In this document: positions 50,189-61,347 of the stretch, one piece after another | Position numbering within the stretch: position 1 is the stretch's first letter | Layout of the letters: the number at the start of each line of letters is the position of its first letter | NCBI GenBank assembly: GCA_022819505.1 | Contig: JAJEHD010000013.1 | Coordinates: 1-64,000, forward strand | Source of the DNA: Acidimicrobiia bacterium | GTDB taxonomy: Bacteria; Actinomycetota; Acidimicrobiia; Acidimicrobiales; Aldehydirespiratoraceae | DNA: 64,000 nt | Direction: 5' to 3' | Notes under the pieces: model-generated | What the model was told of the DNA's origin: nothing | Databases searched by the model: none | What the model saw: only the letters and a program-made list of their open reading frames with translations | Program-made: the position numbers and the translations under genes

Positions 50189-51085
50189 GTGGCTGCAACA
50201 ATCGACCCGCTGGCGGCCGGTACGGACACCCGGCTGGTGATCCACGCCGACGACGTCGGCATGAACCACGGTGCCAATCGGGCCTTCATCGAGCTGTCCC
50301 GATTCGGCACGATAACCGCGGGCTCGGTGATGGTGACTTGCCCGTGGTTCAGCGAGATCGCCGACGCGGCCGCGGGCGATGCCAGCCTCGACTGCGGGGT
50401 GCACCTGACCCTCAACTCGGAGATGACCCACTACCGGTGGGGACCGATCACCCGGCCCGGCGCCTCCTCGGGACTCCTCGACAGCGACGGCTACCTGTGG
50501 CCCGATGTGGCCTCGGTGCGCCGCCACGCCCATCCCGAGGCGGTGGAGGCCGAATGGCGGGCCCAGGTCGAGCGAGCCCAAGCCGCGGGAATCGATGTGA
50601 CCCATCTGGACACCCACATGGGCTCGGCCCTCGCACCCGAGTGGTGCGACCGCTACGTGGCCCTCGGCATCGAACTACAGGTCCCAGCCCTGATCACGGG
50701 AGCGCTGAGCGCCTACGGCCCCATGAACCATCTCGCCGGAGCGGGCCACGGCCCCTTCAGGGAGGCGGTGACAGAGGCAAGATCCGCGGGCATGCCGGTG
50801 TTCGACGAGGTGCTGGAGACCGACTTCAAACGGCCCCGCGACCAGCCCGCCGACTACGAGGCGATGCTCGGCGACCTCGACACCGATCTCGTGTACTGCG
50901 CCTTCCACCCCAACGCGCCCGGCGGTGCCGAGATCGAGGTGATCGAGCCCACCAAGTTCCATGTCCGCACCGACGAGTACGAGTTGTTCGGCACGACCCA
51001 GTGGAGGGCGTGGCTCGAGTCCCGTCCCCTGACCCTCACCACCATGCGAGAACTGCGAGAGGCCTGGCGCGCTCCGGACAGTTGA
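50189..51085 (+). CDS. ChbG/HpnK (YdjC) family deacetylase
   Basis: 298-residue YdjC-type carbohydrate deacetylase, which removes acetyl groups from N-acetyl sugars or related compounds. HADDVGM at residues 19-25 gives the catalytic Asp pair, DCGVHLTL and THLDTHMG carry the metal-binding His residues. GTG 50189 follows a -10 hexamer by seven bases. HpnK relatives act on hopanoid sugars and ChbG on chitobiose; the substrate here is unclear. The downstream gene is 174 bases away and seems unrelated. Confidence 0.87.
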   Translation: MAATIDPLAAGTDTRLVIHADDVGMNHGANRAFIELSRFGTITAGSVMVTCPWFSEIADAAAGDASLDCGVHLTLNSEMTHYRWGPITRPGASSGLLDSDGYLWPDVASVRRHAHPEAVEAEWRAQVERAQAAGIDVTHLDTHMGSALAPEWCDRYVALGIELQVPALITGALSAYGPMNHLAGAGHGPFREAVTEARSAGMPVFDEVLETDFKRPRDQPADYEAMLGDLDTDLVYCAFHPNAPGGAEIEVIEPTKFHVRTDEYELFGTTQWRAWLESRPLTLTTMRELREAWRAPDS

Positions 51086-51258
51086 CAGGGATCGGCTTGC
51101 GGACGAGCCCCGGTCTGTGGTTAGAGTCAGCGGCCGGCCCCGCACGCCGCAGGCGGCGGACTCGGCCCCCTGGGTCGGAGCGCCCGGACGAAGCCTCGCT
51201 CCCTTCGCTGCTGCCGAAACCGCCGCAGCACTTTCCCCCACGCGAAAGGAGTTCGCGC

Positions 51259-51861
51259 ATGACCTCACCCGCCCCTACGGCCGGAGCCCTCCAGATCGCA
51301 GCCGCGCTGGTGTTCCACCTCCCGGGTGCCCGGCTCGAGCTGTCCACCGGCAACGGCCTGCACTGCACCATCGGACCGATGACCGACCCCCGGTGCACGC
51401 TGCATCCGGCTGAGTTCCGCGAGCTGGTCCTGGCTGCCGGCAACTACCGGCTGCTGGGAACCATGCTGGGAATCGCCCTGACGGACGAGCCGACACTGAC
51501 CCTCACCTCCTCCGGGGACGACGTGGAACACCTCGGTGGAGGCCTCTACCGCGTCACGGGCCGCGAGGCCGTTTCGTATGCCTTCACGACCTCGCTGTCA
51601 GCTCACCATGTCGACACGCTGCTCTCGAGCCTCGACAGTTCCCCGGCAGAATGCTGTGCCCGCACCGGCGACCACGATGACGGATTGACGGTGTGCGTGA
51701 ACCTCGTCCAGGACGACGGCCTCGGGGTCACACTGGTCGCCATGAGCTCCCCGAGCGCCGTGAAGACAGCCTGCGTCGAGGCGGTGGCTGCGGCGGCCGC
51801 CGCCAAGTGCCTGGTAGCGGAGATGGAGCGGTTGACCAGCTCCCAGCCCTCGCCGGGGTGA
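51259..51861 (+). CDS. Hypothetical protein, no recognised domain
   Basis: 200-residue protein I do not recognise. Seven Cys residues (one CC pair at about 134-135) and an Ala-rich C-terminal helix (VEAVAAAAAAKCLVAEM). ATG 51259 is preceded by AAAGGAG with a seven- to eight-base gap, so it is probably expressed. It is preceded by a 173-base gap containing no obvious gene. The chain is strand-rich in the middle and helical at the end. Convergent with the ADH gene. The Cys residues may bind metal or form disulfides, but spacing does not match a known motif. Confidence 0.6.
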   Translation: MTSPAPTAGALQIAAALVFHLPGARLELSTGNGLHCTIGPMTDPRCTLHPAEFRELVLAAGNYRLLGTMLGIALTDEPTLTLTSSGDDVEHLGGGLYRVTGREAVSYAFTTSLSAHHVDTLLSSLDSSPAECCARTGDHDDGLTVCVNLVQDDGLGVTLVAMSSPSAVKTACVEAVAAAAAAKCLVAEMERLTSSQPSPG

Positions 51862-51881
51862 GTACCGCGGGGTCGGTCCGC

Positions 51882-52973
51882 TCAGCCGTTGGGGAGCAGG
51901 ACGGTGCGGGCCTCGGCGCCGGTCTTGAGAGCGTCGAAGGCGCCCTGCAGGCCGTCGAGGCCGGCGGTGCGCGAGATCATCTCGTCGAGCTTGAGGCTGC
52001 CTCGCAGGTAGAGGTCGGCCAGCATCGGGAAGTCCTTGCGGGGGCGGGCACCCCCGGCCCGGATGCCGAGCAGGCTCTTGTTCTGGTGCAGGTCGAGGAA
52101 CGGGTAGGTGACCTTCGCGCCCAGATCGGGCACTCCGACGGCGCACACGTTGCCGCCAGGGCGGGTCATGGATATGGCCTGGGCCAGCAGCGCGGTGCTG
52201 CCCACCACCTCGAAGGCGTGATGGACCCCGGCCGGGCACAGCGACTTGACTGCGGCCACCGGGTCGAAGTCGTCGCCTTCGGCCAGCACGAAGTCGGTGG
52301 CGCCGAAGTCGCGGGCCAGTGCCTCCTTGGCCGCCACCCGGTCGATGGCGATGATGGCGGAGGCGCCCACCAGCCGGGCGGCCTGGATCACGTTGAGGCC
52401 GACTCCACCGGCGCCGATCACGGCCACGGTGTCACCGATCTGCACCCGGGCCCGGTTGAACACCGCGCCGGTGCCGGTGACCACCCCGCAGCCGATCAGC
52501 GCGGCCGCAGCCAGCGGCATCGCCGCCGGGACCGGGATGCACTGGTTCTCGCTGACCACCGTCTGCTGGGTGAACGCCCCGATGTTGGCGAAGTTGTAGA
52601 CGGGTCGCCCGTTCTCAGCGTAGGGCAGGCTGAGCGATCCCAGCGCCACGTTGGTGCAGTTGCCCGGGTCGCCGCCCTCACAGTCCGGACAGTGGCCGCA
52701 GTTGCCGAAGGTGGACAGGACCACATGGTCGCCGACGGAGCAGTAGGTCACGGCCGAGCCGACCTCGACCACCACCCCGGCGGCCTCGTGTCCGGGCACC
52801 AGCGGGGTGGGCATGTAGTACTTGCCGAGCACGCAGCTCAGGTCGCTGCCGCACACCCCGGCGGCCCGGATCTCGACCCGCACCTGGCGGGGCGCCAGCG
52901 AGCCGACCAGTTCCAAGTCGTCGGACAGACGGACACTGTCCTCGGTAGTGCCCTCGAGTATCAGTCCCTGCAC
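51882..52973 (-). CDS. Zinc-dependent alcohol dehydrogenase (class III-like)
   Basis: 363-residue MDR alcohol dehydrogenase. Catalytic zinc: CGSD near residue 41 and GHEAAG near 60; structural zinc: four Cys in CGHCPDCEGGDPGNC near 93-107. Rossmann GAGGVGLN near 190. The pattern is that of class III-type dehydrogenases, a group which in actinobacteria includes mycothiol- and NDMA-dependent enzymes. GTG 52973 with GGGAGACC upstream. Last gene of the minus operon from 61287, 48 bases after the phosphotransferase. Likely oxidises a terpenoid-type alcohol if the cluster is Atu-like. Confidence 0.88.
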   Translation of the reverse strand: MQGLILEGTTEDSVRLSDDLELVGSLAPRQVRVEIRAAGVCGSDLSCVLGKYYMPTPLVPGHEAAGVVVEVGSAVTYCSVGDHVVLSTFGNCGHCPDCEGGDPGNCTNVALGSLSLPYAENGRPVYNFANIGAFTQQTVVSENQCIPVPAAMPLAAAALIGCGVVTGTGAVFNRARVQIGDTVAVIGAGGVGLNVIQAARLVGASAIIAIDRVAAKEALARDFGATDFVLAEGDDFDPVAAVKSLCPAGVHHAFEVVGSTALLAQAISMTRPGGNVCAVGVPDLGAKVTYPFLDLHQNKSLLGIRAGGARPRKDFPMLADLYLRGSLKLDEMISRTAGLDGLQGAFDALKTGAEARTVLLPNG

Positions 52974-53021
52974 GCGCGGTCTCCCGTCGTCTCGCGGCGG
53001 TTTCGGTTGGAAGGGGTCCTA

Positions 53022-54119
53022 TCAGATGTGGGCCTTCATGCGCTCGGCGGCGCCCCAGCGCTCGGCGCCGGCGATGGTGCCCTCCATCATGGCCTTGAAG
53101 CGGCGATGGAAGCGGAACTCCTCGCCGAATTGCACTGTCTCCATGTAGGGAACGTGCGAGACCGACACCCAGAAGAATCCAGTCCAGGCCAGATCCTCGG
53201 CTAGGTCCTCGGCGCTCCACCGGGGCCCGCCGGCCGCGGCCAGCCGGCGGCGGTAGTGGTCCAGCAGCTCGGGCTCGCGGGCCAGAGTCTCGTCGTTGTG
53301 GCTGGCCATCAGCAGCCAGCCCAGGTCCATCCCTGGGAACGACCGCATCGGCGACTGCCAGTCGACTATCACCGGTCCGTCGTCCCGGAACAGGACGTTG
53401 TCCAGCTCGTAGTCCTGGTGGATGAGCGTCCAAGGCCGCCGGGCGAAGCGCCCGAGCCACCCCGGGACGTCGGCCAGGAACGCCTCCGCCATCTCGGCGA
53501 GTTCGTCGGAGTGGTACTGCGGGTACTGCTCGCGAATGTTCCTCCAGTTTTCCTGGGTGCGGGGGATGCCCGCCAGCAGCGACGGAGCGGTCCAGTCGAT
53601 CAGCCACTCTTGATCGTTAAGCGTCTCGTCCATCCAGTAGGCGCCGTGCATCTCGGCCAGATCGCCGACCAGGGTGCGCATGCGCTCGAAGGTGGTTCCG
53701 TCGAGGATGTCTCCCTTGTCGGCCGGGTGGACCCGCTCGAGGACCAGGGTGGCGGCGTGGGTCTCGGGGTCGAACAGGTTTATGAAGCACGTGGGGATCG
53801 TGATGTTGGTGCGGGCCGCGACCTGGGTCGCCAGATGGTCGTAGAAGCCGTTCTCGCGCTGGTACGACAGCATCACCGCCGCGTTCTGGCGGGCGAACTC
53901 GTTGTCCATGGGGCACTTGGCCACGAACTCGGATGGCAGGTCTGTGTCGCCCGCGTAAGTGACGGACACGATCACCACCTCGCCCATGGCACCCAGGAAG
54001 TCGTCCATCGGGCGCACCTCCACCGCAGTAATCGGTGGCGGGGCGTGACCGGCTTCGGTGAGTGCGCTCTCAAGCCATTGCGGAGTCATGGCCGACAGTG
54101 AGTTGAGGATCTCGGTCAT
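53022..54119 (-). CDS. Phosphotransferase family protein (APH-like kinase)
   Basis: 365-residue aminoglycoside-phosphotransferase-fold protein. Catalytic loop HQDYELDN (HxDxxxxN) near residue 240 and IVDWQSP as the magnesium-binding segment. This group commonly accompanies acyl-CoA dehydrogenase/hydratase genes in actinobacteria rather than conferring resistance; ACAD10/11-like hydroxyacyl-CoA kinases are a possible model. ATG 54119 overlaps the hydratase stop (ATGA) with AGGAGG upstream. Probable substrate: a hydroxylated acyl-CoA or alcohol, by context; unproven. Confidence 0.8.
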   Translation of the reverse strand: MTEILNSLSAMTPQWLESALTEAGHAPPPITAVEVRPMDDFLGAMGEVVIVSVTYAGDTDLPSEFVAKCPMDNEFARQNAAVMLSYQRENGFYDHLATQVAARTNITIPTCFINLFDPETHAATLVLERVHPADKGDILDGTTFERMRTLVGDLAEMHGAYWMDETLNDQEWLIDWTAPSLLAGIPRTQENWRNIREQYPQYHSDELAEMAEAFLADVPGWLGRFARRPWTLIHQDYELDNVLFRDDGPVIVDWQSPMRSFPGMDLGWLLMASHNDETLAREPELLDHYRRRLAAAGGPRWSAEDLAEDLAWTGFFWVSVSHVPYMETVQFGEEFRFHRRFKAMMEGTIAGAERWGAAERMKAHI

Positions 54120-54901
54120 CGGTCCTCCTTGATGTCCGGCACCCATCTCGGGGTGCGCTTGTTGAGGAATGCGTCCATGCCCTCAGCAGCCTCGTCGTCG
54201 GCGAACAGCTCTGCTGAGATCCGCTCGGTCCATTCGCGGGCGTCTTCGAAGGTCATTTCAGGGACTCGATCCAGGAGTTGCTTGGCCGCCGCCAGCGCGG
54301 ACGGGCCGCCCTTGAGCAGGTCGGCCACAGCCGACTCCACCTCTGCGTCGAGGCTCTCCGAGGGCACTGCCGCGTTGATCAGGCCCAGGCGGGCTGCCTC
54401 GGAGGCACCAAACCGGTTTCCCCGCAGGAAGGCCTCGGTCGCCTCTGACCGGCGCATCTTGGGCAGGCAAAGCACCGAGATCATGGCCGGAGCGACCCCC
54501 ACCCGCACCTCGGTGAACCCGAACCGGGCGTCGTCGCGGGCGATGGAGATGTCCATGGCTGCGGCTAGGCCCATCCCGCCGGCCACGCAGTGCCCGGCGA
54601 TGCGTCCCACGTAGGGCTTCCCGGATCGCCGGAACCGTCCGAACAGGTCGCTTGCCCGGGCGGTGACGGGGTTGCCGCCGGTCTGCCCGCTGGAACTCTC
54701 ACGCAGGTCGGCCCCGGCGCAGAACACCCGTCCCGAGTTGGTGAGCACGATCACACGCACCGCTGGGTCGGCCTCAGCCTCGTCGAGCGCGGCGGTGAGG
54801 TCGACCAGCAGGCGGCGGCTCAACGCATTACGGTTGGCCTCGTCGGCCAGGGTGACCGTGACCACGCCGCGGTCGTCGCGGGACGTCTCGACCAGGCTCA
54901 C
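54116..54901 (-). CDS. Enoyl-CoA hydratase/isomerase family protein
   Basis: 261-residue crotonase-fold enzyme. CAGADL near residue 62 and GHCVAGGMGLAAAMD near 105 form the oxyanion hole; the first catalytic Glu position is Gly/Leu, while FTEVRVG supplies the second Glu. This asymmetry resembles the AtuE/isohexenyl-glutaconyl-CoA hydratase or isomerase type. GTG 54901 overlaps the TIGR03084 stop (GTGA), and the 3' end overlaps the kinase start (ATGA). Fits the isohexenylglutaconyl-CoA hydratase step if the carboxylase nearby is geranyl-CoA type; inference. Confidence 0.87.
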   Translation of the reverse strand: MSLVETSRDDRGVVTVTLADEANRNALSRRLLVDLTAALDEAEADPAVRVIVLTNSGRVFCAGADLRESSSGQTGGNPVTARASDLFGRFRRSGKPYVGRIAGHCVAGGMGLAAAMDISIARDDARFGFTEVRVGVAPAMISVLCLPKMRRSEATEAFLRGNRFGASEAARLGLINAAVPSESLDAEVESAVADLLKGGPSALAAAKQLLDRVPEMTFEDAREWTERISAELFADDEAAEGMDAFLNKRTPRWVPDIKEDR

Positions 54902-55737
54902 GACCGGCTCCGTGCCGTGAGTGCCTGTTCGCGGCGCTCGCGGGCGGGGGAAGGGCCATCGGTAGGCGGTCCGGCGAAGGCCTGGGCCTTGTACAGCCAG
55001 TCGTTGGCGTGCTCGCCGGTCACCGCCAGGGCGGTATCGGCGAGGTGGCGGCGCTGGGTCACCACCAGGCAAAAGTCGAGGGCCGGTCCGGTTACCGAGT
55101 TGTCTCCTGCTGCGGCGGCGTCTCCCCAGGTCCAGGTCTCGCCTGAGGGCGCGGTCAACTGCACCCGCACGTCCCCCTCGGGGGCGGGCTCGCCCCGGTT
55201 GATATAGGTCCAGGCCCGGGTGATGCAGCCCAGTTGGGCGATGTGGCGGAGCCGGTGGGTGGGCTCCCGATGCGCGCCCACGGCGTCGCACACGTCAGTT
55301 CCGTGGGCCCAGGCCTCCATCAGGCGGGCGGTGACGAACGACTTGGCCCCCATGGAGGGGCCGTACCATGTCACCCGATCGCGCTCACCGAGCGTGCCGG
55401 CCGCCTGAGTCAGTTCGGCGCGCCCCTGCCGCCAGCGGTCCAAGCGCTCCGCGGGGGCCAGACCGCGGAACTCACCCAGTGTGAAGTCGTCGCCTGAGGT
55501 CTCACTCACCAGCGACGCCTCCATCAGCCTGCCCGCCTCCGTCGAGAAGGCCTCGGGGTCGCGGATAGCGAGGGCGGCCGCCCGGTCGAAGTAGCGCAGA
55601 TGGCCGATCTGGTCGGTCACCGACCAGCGGGGGCTGGGGGTGGGAAGGTCCCAGTCCGGGCCGCTGAGCGGTGCCACGATCTCGTCGAGGCTTGCCTGCT
55701 CGTCGAGCAGGTCCTCCAGCAGATCGGCGAGGTTCAC
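54898..55737 (-). CDS. TIGR03084 family (mycothiol-dependent isomerase/DinB-like) protein
   Basis: 279-residue protein of the TIGR03084/maleylpyruvate-isomerase-N superfamily, a four-helix DinB-like bundle with metal-binding His. QIGHLRYFDRAAA near residue 45 and EAWAHGTDVCDA near 140 carry the His residues; the C-terminal part is strand-rich. GTG 55737 is the probable start; AGGAAGGA about eleven bases upstream is part of the palindromic sequence and may be its ribosome binding site. First gene after AtuA in the minus operon. Members are linked to mycothiol-dependent reactions in actinobacteria. Confidence 0.85.
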   Translation of the reverse strand: MNLADLLEDLLDEQASLDEIVAPLSGPDWDLPTPSPRWSVTDQIGHLRYFDRAAALAIRDPEAFSTEAGRLMEASLVSETSGDDFTLGEFRGLAPAERLDRWRQGRAELTQAAGTLGERDRVTWYGPSMGAKSFVTARLMEAWAHGTDVCDAVGAHREPTHRLRHIAQLGCITRAWTYINRGEPAPEGDVRVQLTAPSGETWTWGDAAAAGDNSVTGPALDFCLVVTQRRHLADTALAVTGEHANDWLYKAQAFAGPPTDGPSPARERREQALTARSRS

Positions 55738-55750
55738 AGTCGGCTAGTTC

Positions 55751-55778
55751 CTTCCTAGGAAGATAGCTTCCTAGGAAG
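55751..55778. promoter_or_regulatory. Tandem perfect palindromes CTTCCTAGGAAG
   Basis: Two copies of the 12-bp palindrome CTTCCTAGGAAG (55751-55762 and 55767-55778), 16 bases apart, separated by ATAG. They lie in the short gap between AtuA and TIGR03084, include the AtuA stop codon (55771-55773), and touch the Shine-Dalgarno of TIGR03084. They may be tandem operators for a dimeric repressor, or fold as a 12-bp hairpin with a tetraloop in the RNA, which would hide the ribosome binding site. No U-run, so not an obvious terminator. Confidence 0.65.
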
Positions 55779-57573
55779 ATACCTTAGTATCCCGCGGCGC
55801 GTGCTCTGAGTTTCCGAGCAGGGCCTCGGGAACATCGACCACCCGAGCTCGGAGCCATTCGCCGAGGCTCTTGGCCTGCGGGTCCTGCCGGTCGGAGGCG
55901 GCCACCCCGTCGCCCAGAAGGCCGTGGATCACGAAGTTGAGCGACCAGATGTTGGGGAGCCGGTGCCGGTCCACCCTCAGCGGGCCGGCCTCGGGTAGCA
56001 GTTCCCGCAGCCGGTCGGTGCTCAGGAAGCCGTCGAGCCATTCGAAGGCGTCTGTGGAGCGGGCGAACACTCCCAGATTGGCGTTGCCGCCCTTGTCCCC
56101 GGAGCGGGTGCCCAGCATCCGGCCCAGCGGCGATGGCGACGAGGGACCCCAGTCACGGTCGCGGGCGGGCGGGGAGGGGGAGGGGATCGGCGCGACCGGC
56201 TCATCGGTGGGCGGCACCGGATCGACGACCGTGCACTCGCCATCGAGGAACGTGACGTACTGAGGCACGACGGCGGCGGGCACAGTGGCGGGCCGGTAGA
56301 CGCCGAAGGCCCTCGGCCGGGCCGCCGAGCCGGGTGAGAACATGCCCGGGATGGTGGCCAGGGCCAGTTCGTTCATGGCGTCGGACAGCGTGCGCCCGAG
56401 GCGGTCCTCATCGTGGTCGAACACGCTGAGCCGCCACACCGCGGTGGCCTCCTCGTTGGTGGCCGGATCGGCCTTGTCGGTTCGCACGACCCGCTCGGTG
56501 ACCTTGGCGTAGTCGCCGGGATCGTGGGGGCAGGCCCGCCAGAAGGCCTCGTGCACCAGGGCGGCCTTGGCCTCGATGTCGAGCCCGGTGAGCCCGACGT
56601 TGATCTCGCTGCGGTAGCCGCCGAGTTCGTTGGTGGCCACCTTGAGGGTGGGCGGTGGCGGCTCGCCGCGCACCGAGTCCATTAGCACCCGGTCGGGGCC
56701 GGCCTGGGTGAGCCGGATGGTGTCGAAGCGGGTGGTCACATCGGGCCCCAAGTAGCCGGGGGCGTCGATCTCGTAGAGAAGCTGGGCCGTGACCGTCCCG
56801 ACCGTGACCGCGCCTCCGGTGCCCTCGTGCTTGCCGATCACCGAGGAGCCGTCGGACGCGATCTCGGCCCACGGGAAACCGGTGCGGGCCATGCCGTCGA
56901 CCTCGGTGAAGAACGAGTAGTTGCCGCCGGTGGCCTGGGTGCCGCATTCGATCACATGCCCGGCCGCCACCGCGCCGGCCAGGGCGTCCCAGTCGTCGAT
57001 CGCCCAGTCGTGGTGCCAGGCCGCGGGACCGCAGGCCACCGCGGCGTCGGTGACCCTGCCGGTCACCACGATGTCGGCGCCGCGGCGCAGGGCCTCGGCG
57101 ATGCCCCACCCACCCAGGTAGGCGTTGGCGGTGATCAGCTTGGCCGTGTCGACCATCGGCTCGCCGGTCGTGAAGGAGCGAAGCGTCACCGCGTCGGCCC
57201 CGTCGGGATCCAGCCGCGACATGAGATCGTCCCCGTCCACGCACGCGATCCGCGGCGCCAGACCCAGGCGGTCAGCCACCTCGGCAACCGCCTCGGCGCA
57301 GCCCCGAGGATCCAGCCCGCCCGCGTTAGACACCACCTTGATGTCCCCGTCGACACAGGCGCCCATCACCTGCTCCATCTGCCTGACGAAGCTGCGGGCG
57401 TAGCCGCCGCCGGGGCGCCTCTCGCGGGTCCGGGCCAGGATCAGCATGGTCAGCTCGGCCAGCCAGTCACCGGTGAGGACGTCGATTGGCCCGCCCTCCA
57501 CCATTTCGGCCGCAGCCGACATGCGATCGCCGTAGAAGCCTGAGCAGTTGGCGATCCGGATCGGCTCAGCCAT
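55771..57573 (-). CDS. atuA: Acyclic terpene utilisation AtuA-family protein
   Basis: 600-residue AtuA-family protein (DUF1446). N-terminal AtuA domain starts with IRIANCSGFYGDR and contains the conserved SNAGGLDP block; GTGGAVTVGTVTAQLLYEI follows near 255. The C-terminal AtuA-like domain carries RSGDKGGNANLGVFAR near 515. In Pseudomonas, AtuA is needed for citronellol/geraniol degradation alongside the geranyl-CoA carboxylase. ATG 57573 overlaps the biotin carboxylase stop by 8 bases, with GAGG upstream. The stop (TAG) lies inside the second palindrome. Gene order BC, AtuA with CT upstream matches Atu-like clusters. Biochemical role of AtuA is not established. Confidence 0.87.
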   Translation of the reverse strand: MAEPIRIANCSGFYGDRMSAAAEMVEGGPIDVLTGDWLAELTMLILARTRERRPGGGYARSFVRQMEQVMGACVDGDIKVVSNAGGLDPRGCAEAVAEVADRLGLAPRIACVDGDDLMSRLDPDGADAVTLRSFTTGEPMVDTAKLITANAYLGGWGIAEALRRGADIVVTGRVTDAAVACGPAAWHHDWAIDDWDALAGAVAAGHVIECGTQATGGNYSFFTEVDGMARTGFPWAEIASDGSSVIGKHEGTGGAVTVGTVTAQLLYEIDAPGYLGPDVTTRFDTIRLTQAGPDRVLMDSVRGEPPPPTLKVATNELGGYRSEINVGLTGLDIEAKAALVHEAFWRACPHDPGDYAKVTERVVRTDKADPATNEEATAVWRLSVFDHDEDRLGRTLSDAMNELALATIPGMFSPGSAARPRAFGVYRPATVPAAVVPQYVTFLDGECTVVDPVPPTDEPVAPIPSPSPPARDRDWGPSSPSPLGRMLGTRSGDKGGNANLGVFARSTDAFEWLDGFLSTDRLRELLPEAGPLRVDRHRLPNIWSLNFVIHGLLGDGVAASDRQDPQAKSLGEWLRARVVDVPEALLGNSEHAPRDTKVSS

Positions 57574-59592
57574 CAGGGGCCTCGGTGGCGTCGAAGACCA
57601 GTAGCGGGGTGCCGTTGTCGACCTGGTCACCCGCAGCGACAAGCACTTCGGTCACCGTGCCATCACACGGGGCACTGACGTGGTGCTCCATCTTCATGCC
57701 CTCCATCACCACCAGGGTGCTGCCCGCGGTCACCTGCTCGCCGGGTTGGACCCGAACCTCCACGATCACACCCGGCATCGGCGCCGCGAAGCCCCCGGTC
57801 GCCGGGCCGCCCTCGGGAGCACCGAAGCGAGGCAGGACCGTCACCGTCACCGTCTCGGAGTCGCCGGTCAGGTGCACCCGGTCGCCGTCGGCGGCCACCG
57901 CGTAGCCGATGCGGCGACCGGACCACTCCAAGTCAACCCCGTCGGGCCTCCAGGCCGCTATCGCCGCCGTGGCCTCCACTGCGTCAACGGCTGGTTGTTC
58001 GACGCAATCCTCTCCGGGGGACCCGGCCGGGACTGCGTCGACGGCGCATTCGGCCCGGACGGCGAAGGAACCATCGCGCTGGGGCCGGTACGAGACACGC
58101 ACTTCGACGGGGCCGGCCGCGGTCTCGACGGCCAGCTCGGCCCGCTCGGGCGGAAGACGGCCGTGGCGCCATCCGCTGGGCATCCAACGAAGCGTCCGGG
58201 CCTCCAGCCGCTCGGCGGCCTGGAGCCACATGGCCGCGGCCACTGCGGCGTGCCGGAACTCAGCGGGCGTAAGGGTGGCGGCACGGCTCGGATCGACCCG
58301 CTCGATGAAATCGGTCGTGGTGTCACCGGCCAGGAACGCCTCGGACCGCAGGGCGGACGCCAGGAAGTGCCGGTTGGTGGTCACACCGGCGATGTGAAGG
58401 CGCTCGAGGGCCAGGGCCAGGCGTCCGGCCGCCTCGGCCCGGGTAGGGGCGTGGGCGACGACCTTGGCGAGCATCGGATCGAAGTCGAGCCCCACGGTGC
58501 TGCCGGCCTCGACGCCGGTGTCCCACCGCACCGACGGCTCCGACGCCGGCGCGAAGGCGGCCAGCGTGCCCACCGCGGGCAGGAACCCGGTTGCAGGATC
58601 CTCGGCGTACAGCCGGGCCTCGATGGCATGGCACGCCAGGGCGATGTCGGCCTGGCTGTAGCCGAGGGTCTCGCCGGCCGCCACCCGCAGCTGCTCGCGC
58701 ACCAGGTCGATGCCGGTTACCTCCTCGGTGACGGGGTGCTCAACCTGCAGGCGGGTGTTGACCTCAAGGAAGAAGAACTCGCCGGTGTCGTCGTCCAGCA
58801 GGAGCTCCACCGTCCCCGCCGAGCGGTAGCCGATGGACTTGGCCAGCCTCACCGCGGCCTCTCCGATGGTCTCCCGCAACTCGCCGTCGACCGCGGTCGA
58901 CGGCGACTCCTCGATGATCTTCTGATGGCGTCGCTGGATCGAGCACTCCCGCTCACCGAGGTGAACGACGTTGCCGTGGGCGTCGCCGAGTATCTGGACC
59001 TCGATGTGGCGGCACCTCGGCAGGTAGCGCTCGAGGAACACGGTGTCGTCACCGAAGCCACCGAGTGCCTCGCGCCGGGCCGCAGCCACGGCCTCCGCCA
59101 ACTCGGCGGGATCGGAGACGAGCCGCATGCCCTTGCCGCCACCGCCGGCGGCCGCCTTGACCATCAGCGGGAAGCCGACACCGGAAGCGTCATCCGGATC
59201 CTCCGACGACGGCAGCGTGGGCACGCCCGCGGCCTCGGCCGCAGCCTTGGCCGCCAGCTTGTCGCCCATGGTCTCGATGGCATCCGGCGCGGGCCCAACC
59301 CACACCAAGCCGGCCTCGGTCACAGACCGGGCGAAGCCGGCGTTCTCGGCCAGGAATCCGTAGCCGGGATGCACCGCGTCGGCGCCGGCCTGGACCGCGG
59401 CGGCCACCAGCGCATCGCCGTCTAGGTACCCGCCGGGGAGCCGCATGGCCACATCGGCCTCGGTCACGAACGGCGCATCCGAGTCGGCATCAGAGAACAC
59501 GGCAACGCAGCCCATGCCCATGGCCCGCGCCGTGCGGAACACCCGGCGGGCAATCTCGCCCCTATTGGCCACCAGCAGCGTGCCGATAGCGC

Positions 59593-59596
<4 letters not shown>
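57566..59596 (-). CDS. Acyl-CoA carboxylase biotin-carrying subunit (AtuF-like)
   Basis: 676-residue alpha subunit: biotin carboxylase domain (residues 1-450; ATP-grasp GGGGKGM near 165, EVNTRLQVEHPVTE near 290) and C-terminal biotin carboxyl carrier domain with EGMKMEH, Lys635 being the biotinylated residue. It makes carboxybiotin from bicarbonate and ATP. GTG 59596 overlaps the beta-subunit stop (GTGA). Candidates are acetyl/propionyl-, methylcrotonyl- or geranyl-CoA carboxylase; neighbouring AtuA and hydratase genes favour geranyl-CoA-like, but methylcrotonyl-CoA carboxylase is not excluded. Confidence 0.92.
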
Positions 59597-61287
<1,691 letters not shown>

Positions 61288-61294
61288 CGCAGAG

Positions 61295-61300
61295 AAACTA
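61295..61300 (-). promoter_or_regulatory. -10 hexamer TAGTTT, leaderless carboxyltransferase gene
   Basis: Minus-strand TAGTTT seven bases before GTG 61287; decides the start and implies a leaderless message for the carboxylase operon. Confidence 0.5.
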
Positions 61301-61347
61301 CCGGCCCGGGGCTGCGACACCGGCTACGCGTCCGCGTGTAGGAAGAT

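Noticed and set aside
53022..54119. Antibiotic resistance by aminoglycoside phosphotransferase
   Set aside because: The fold is shared, but the context is acyl-CoA metabolism and this group is common in such operons; no resistance-type features beyond the kinase core.
55751..55778. Tandem palindromes as an intrinsic terminator
   Set aside because: No U-run follows on either strand, and the sequence lies inside what appears to be a continuous operon.
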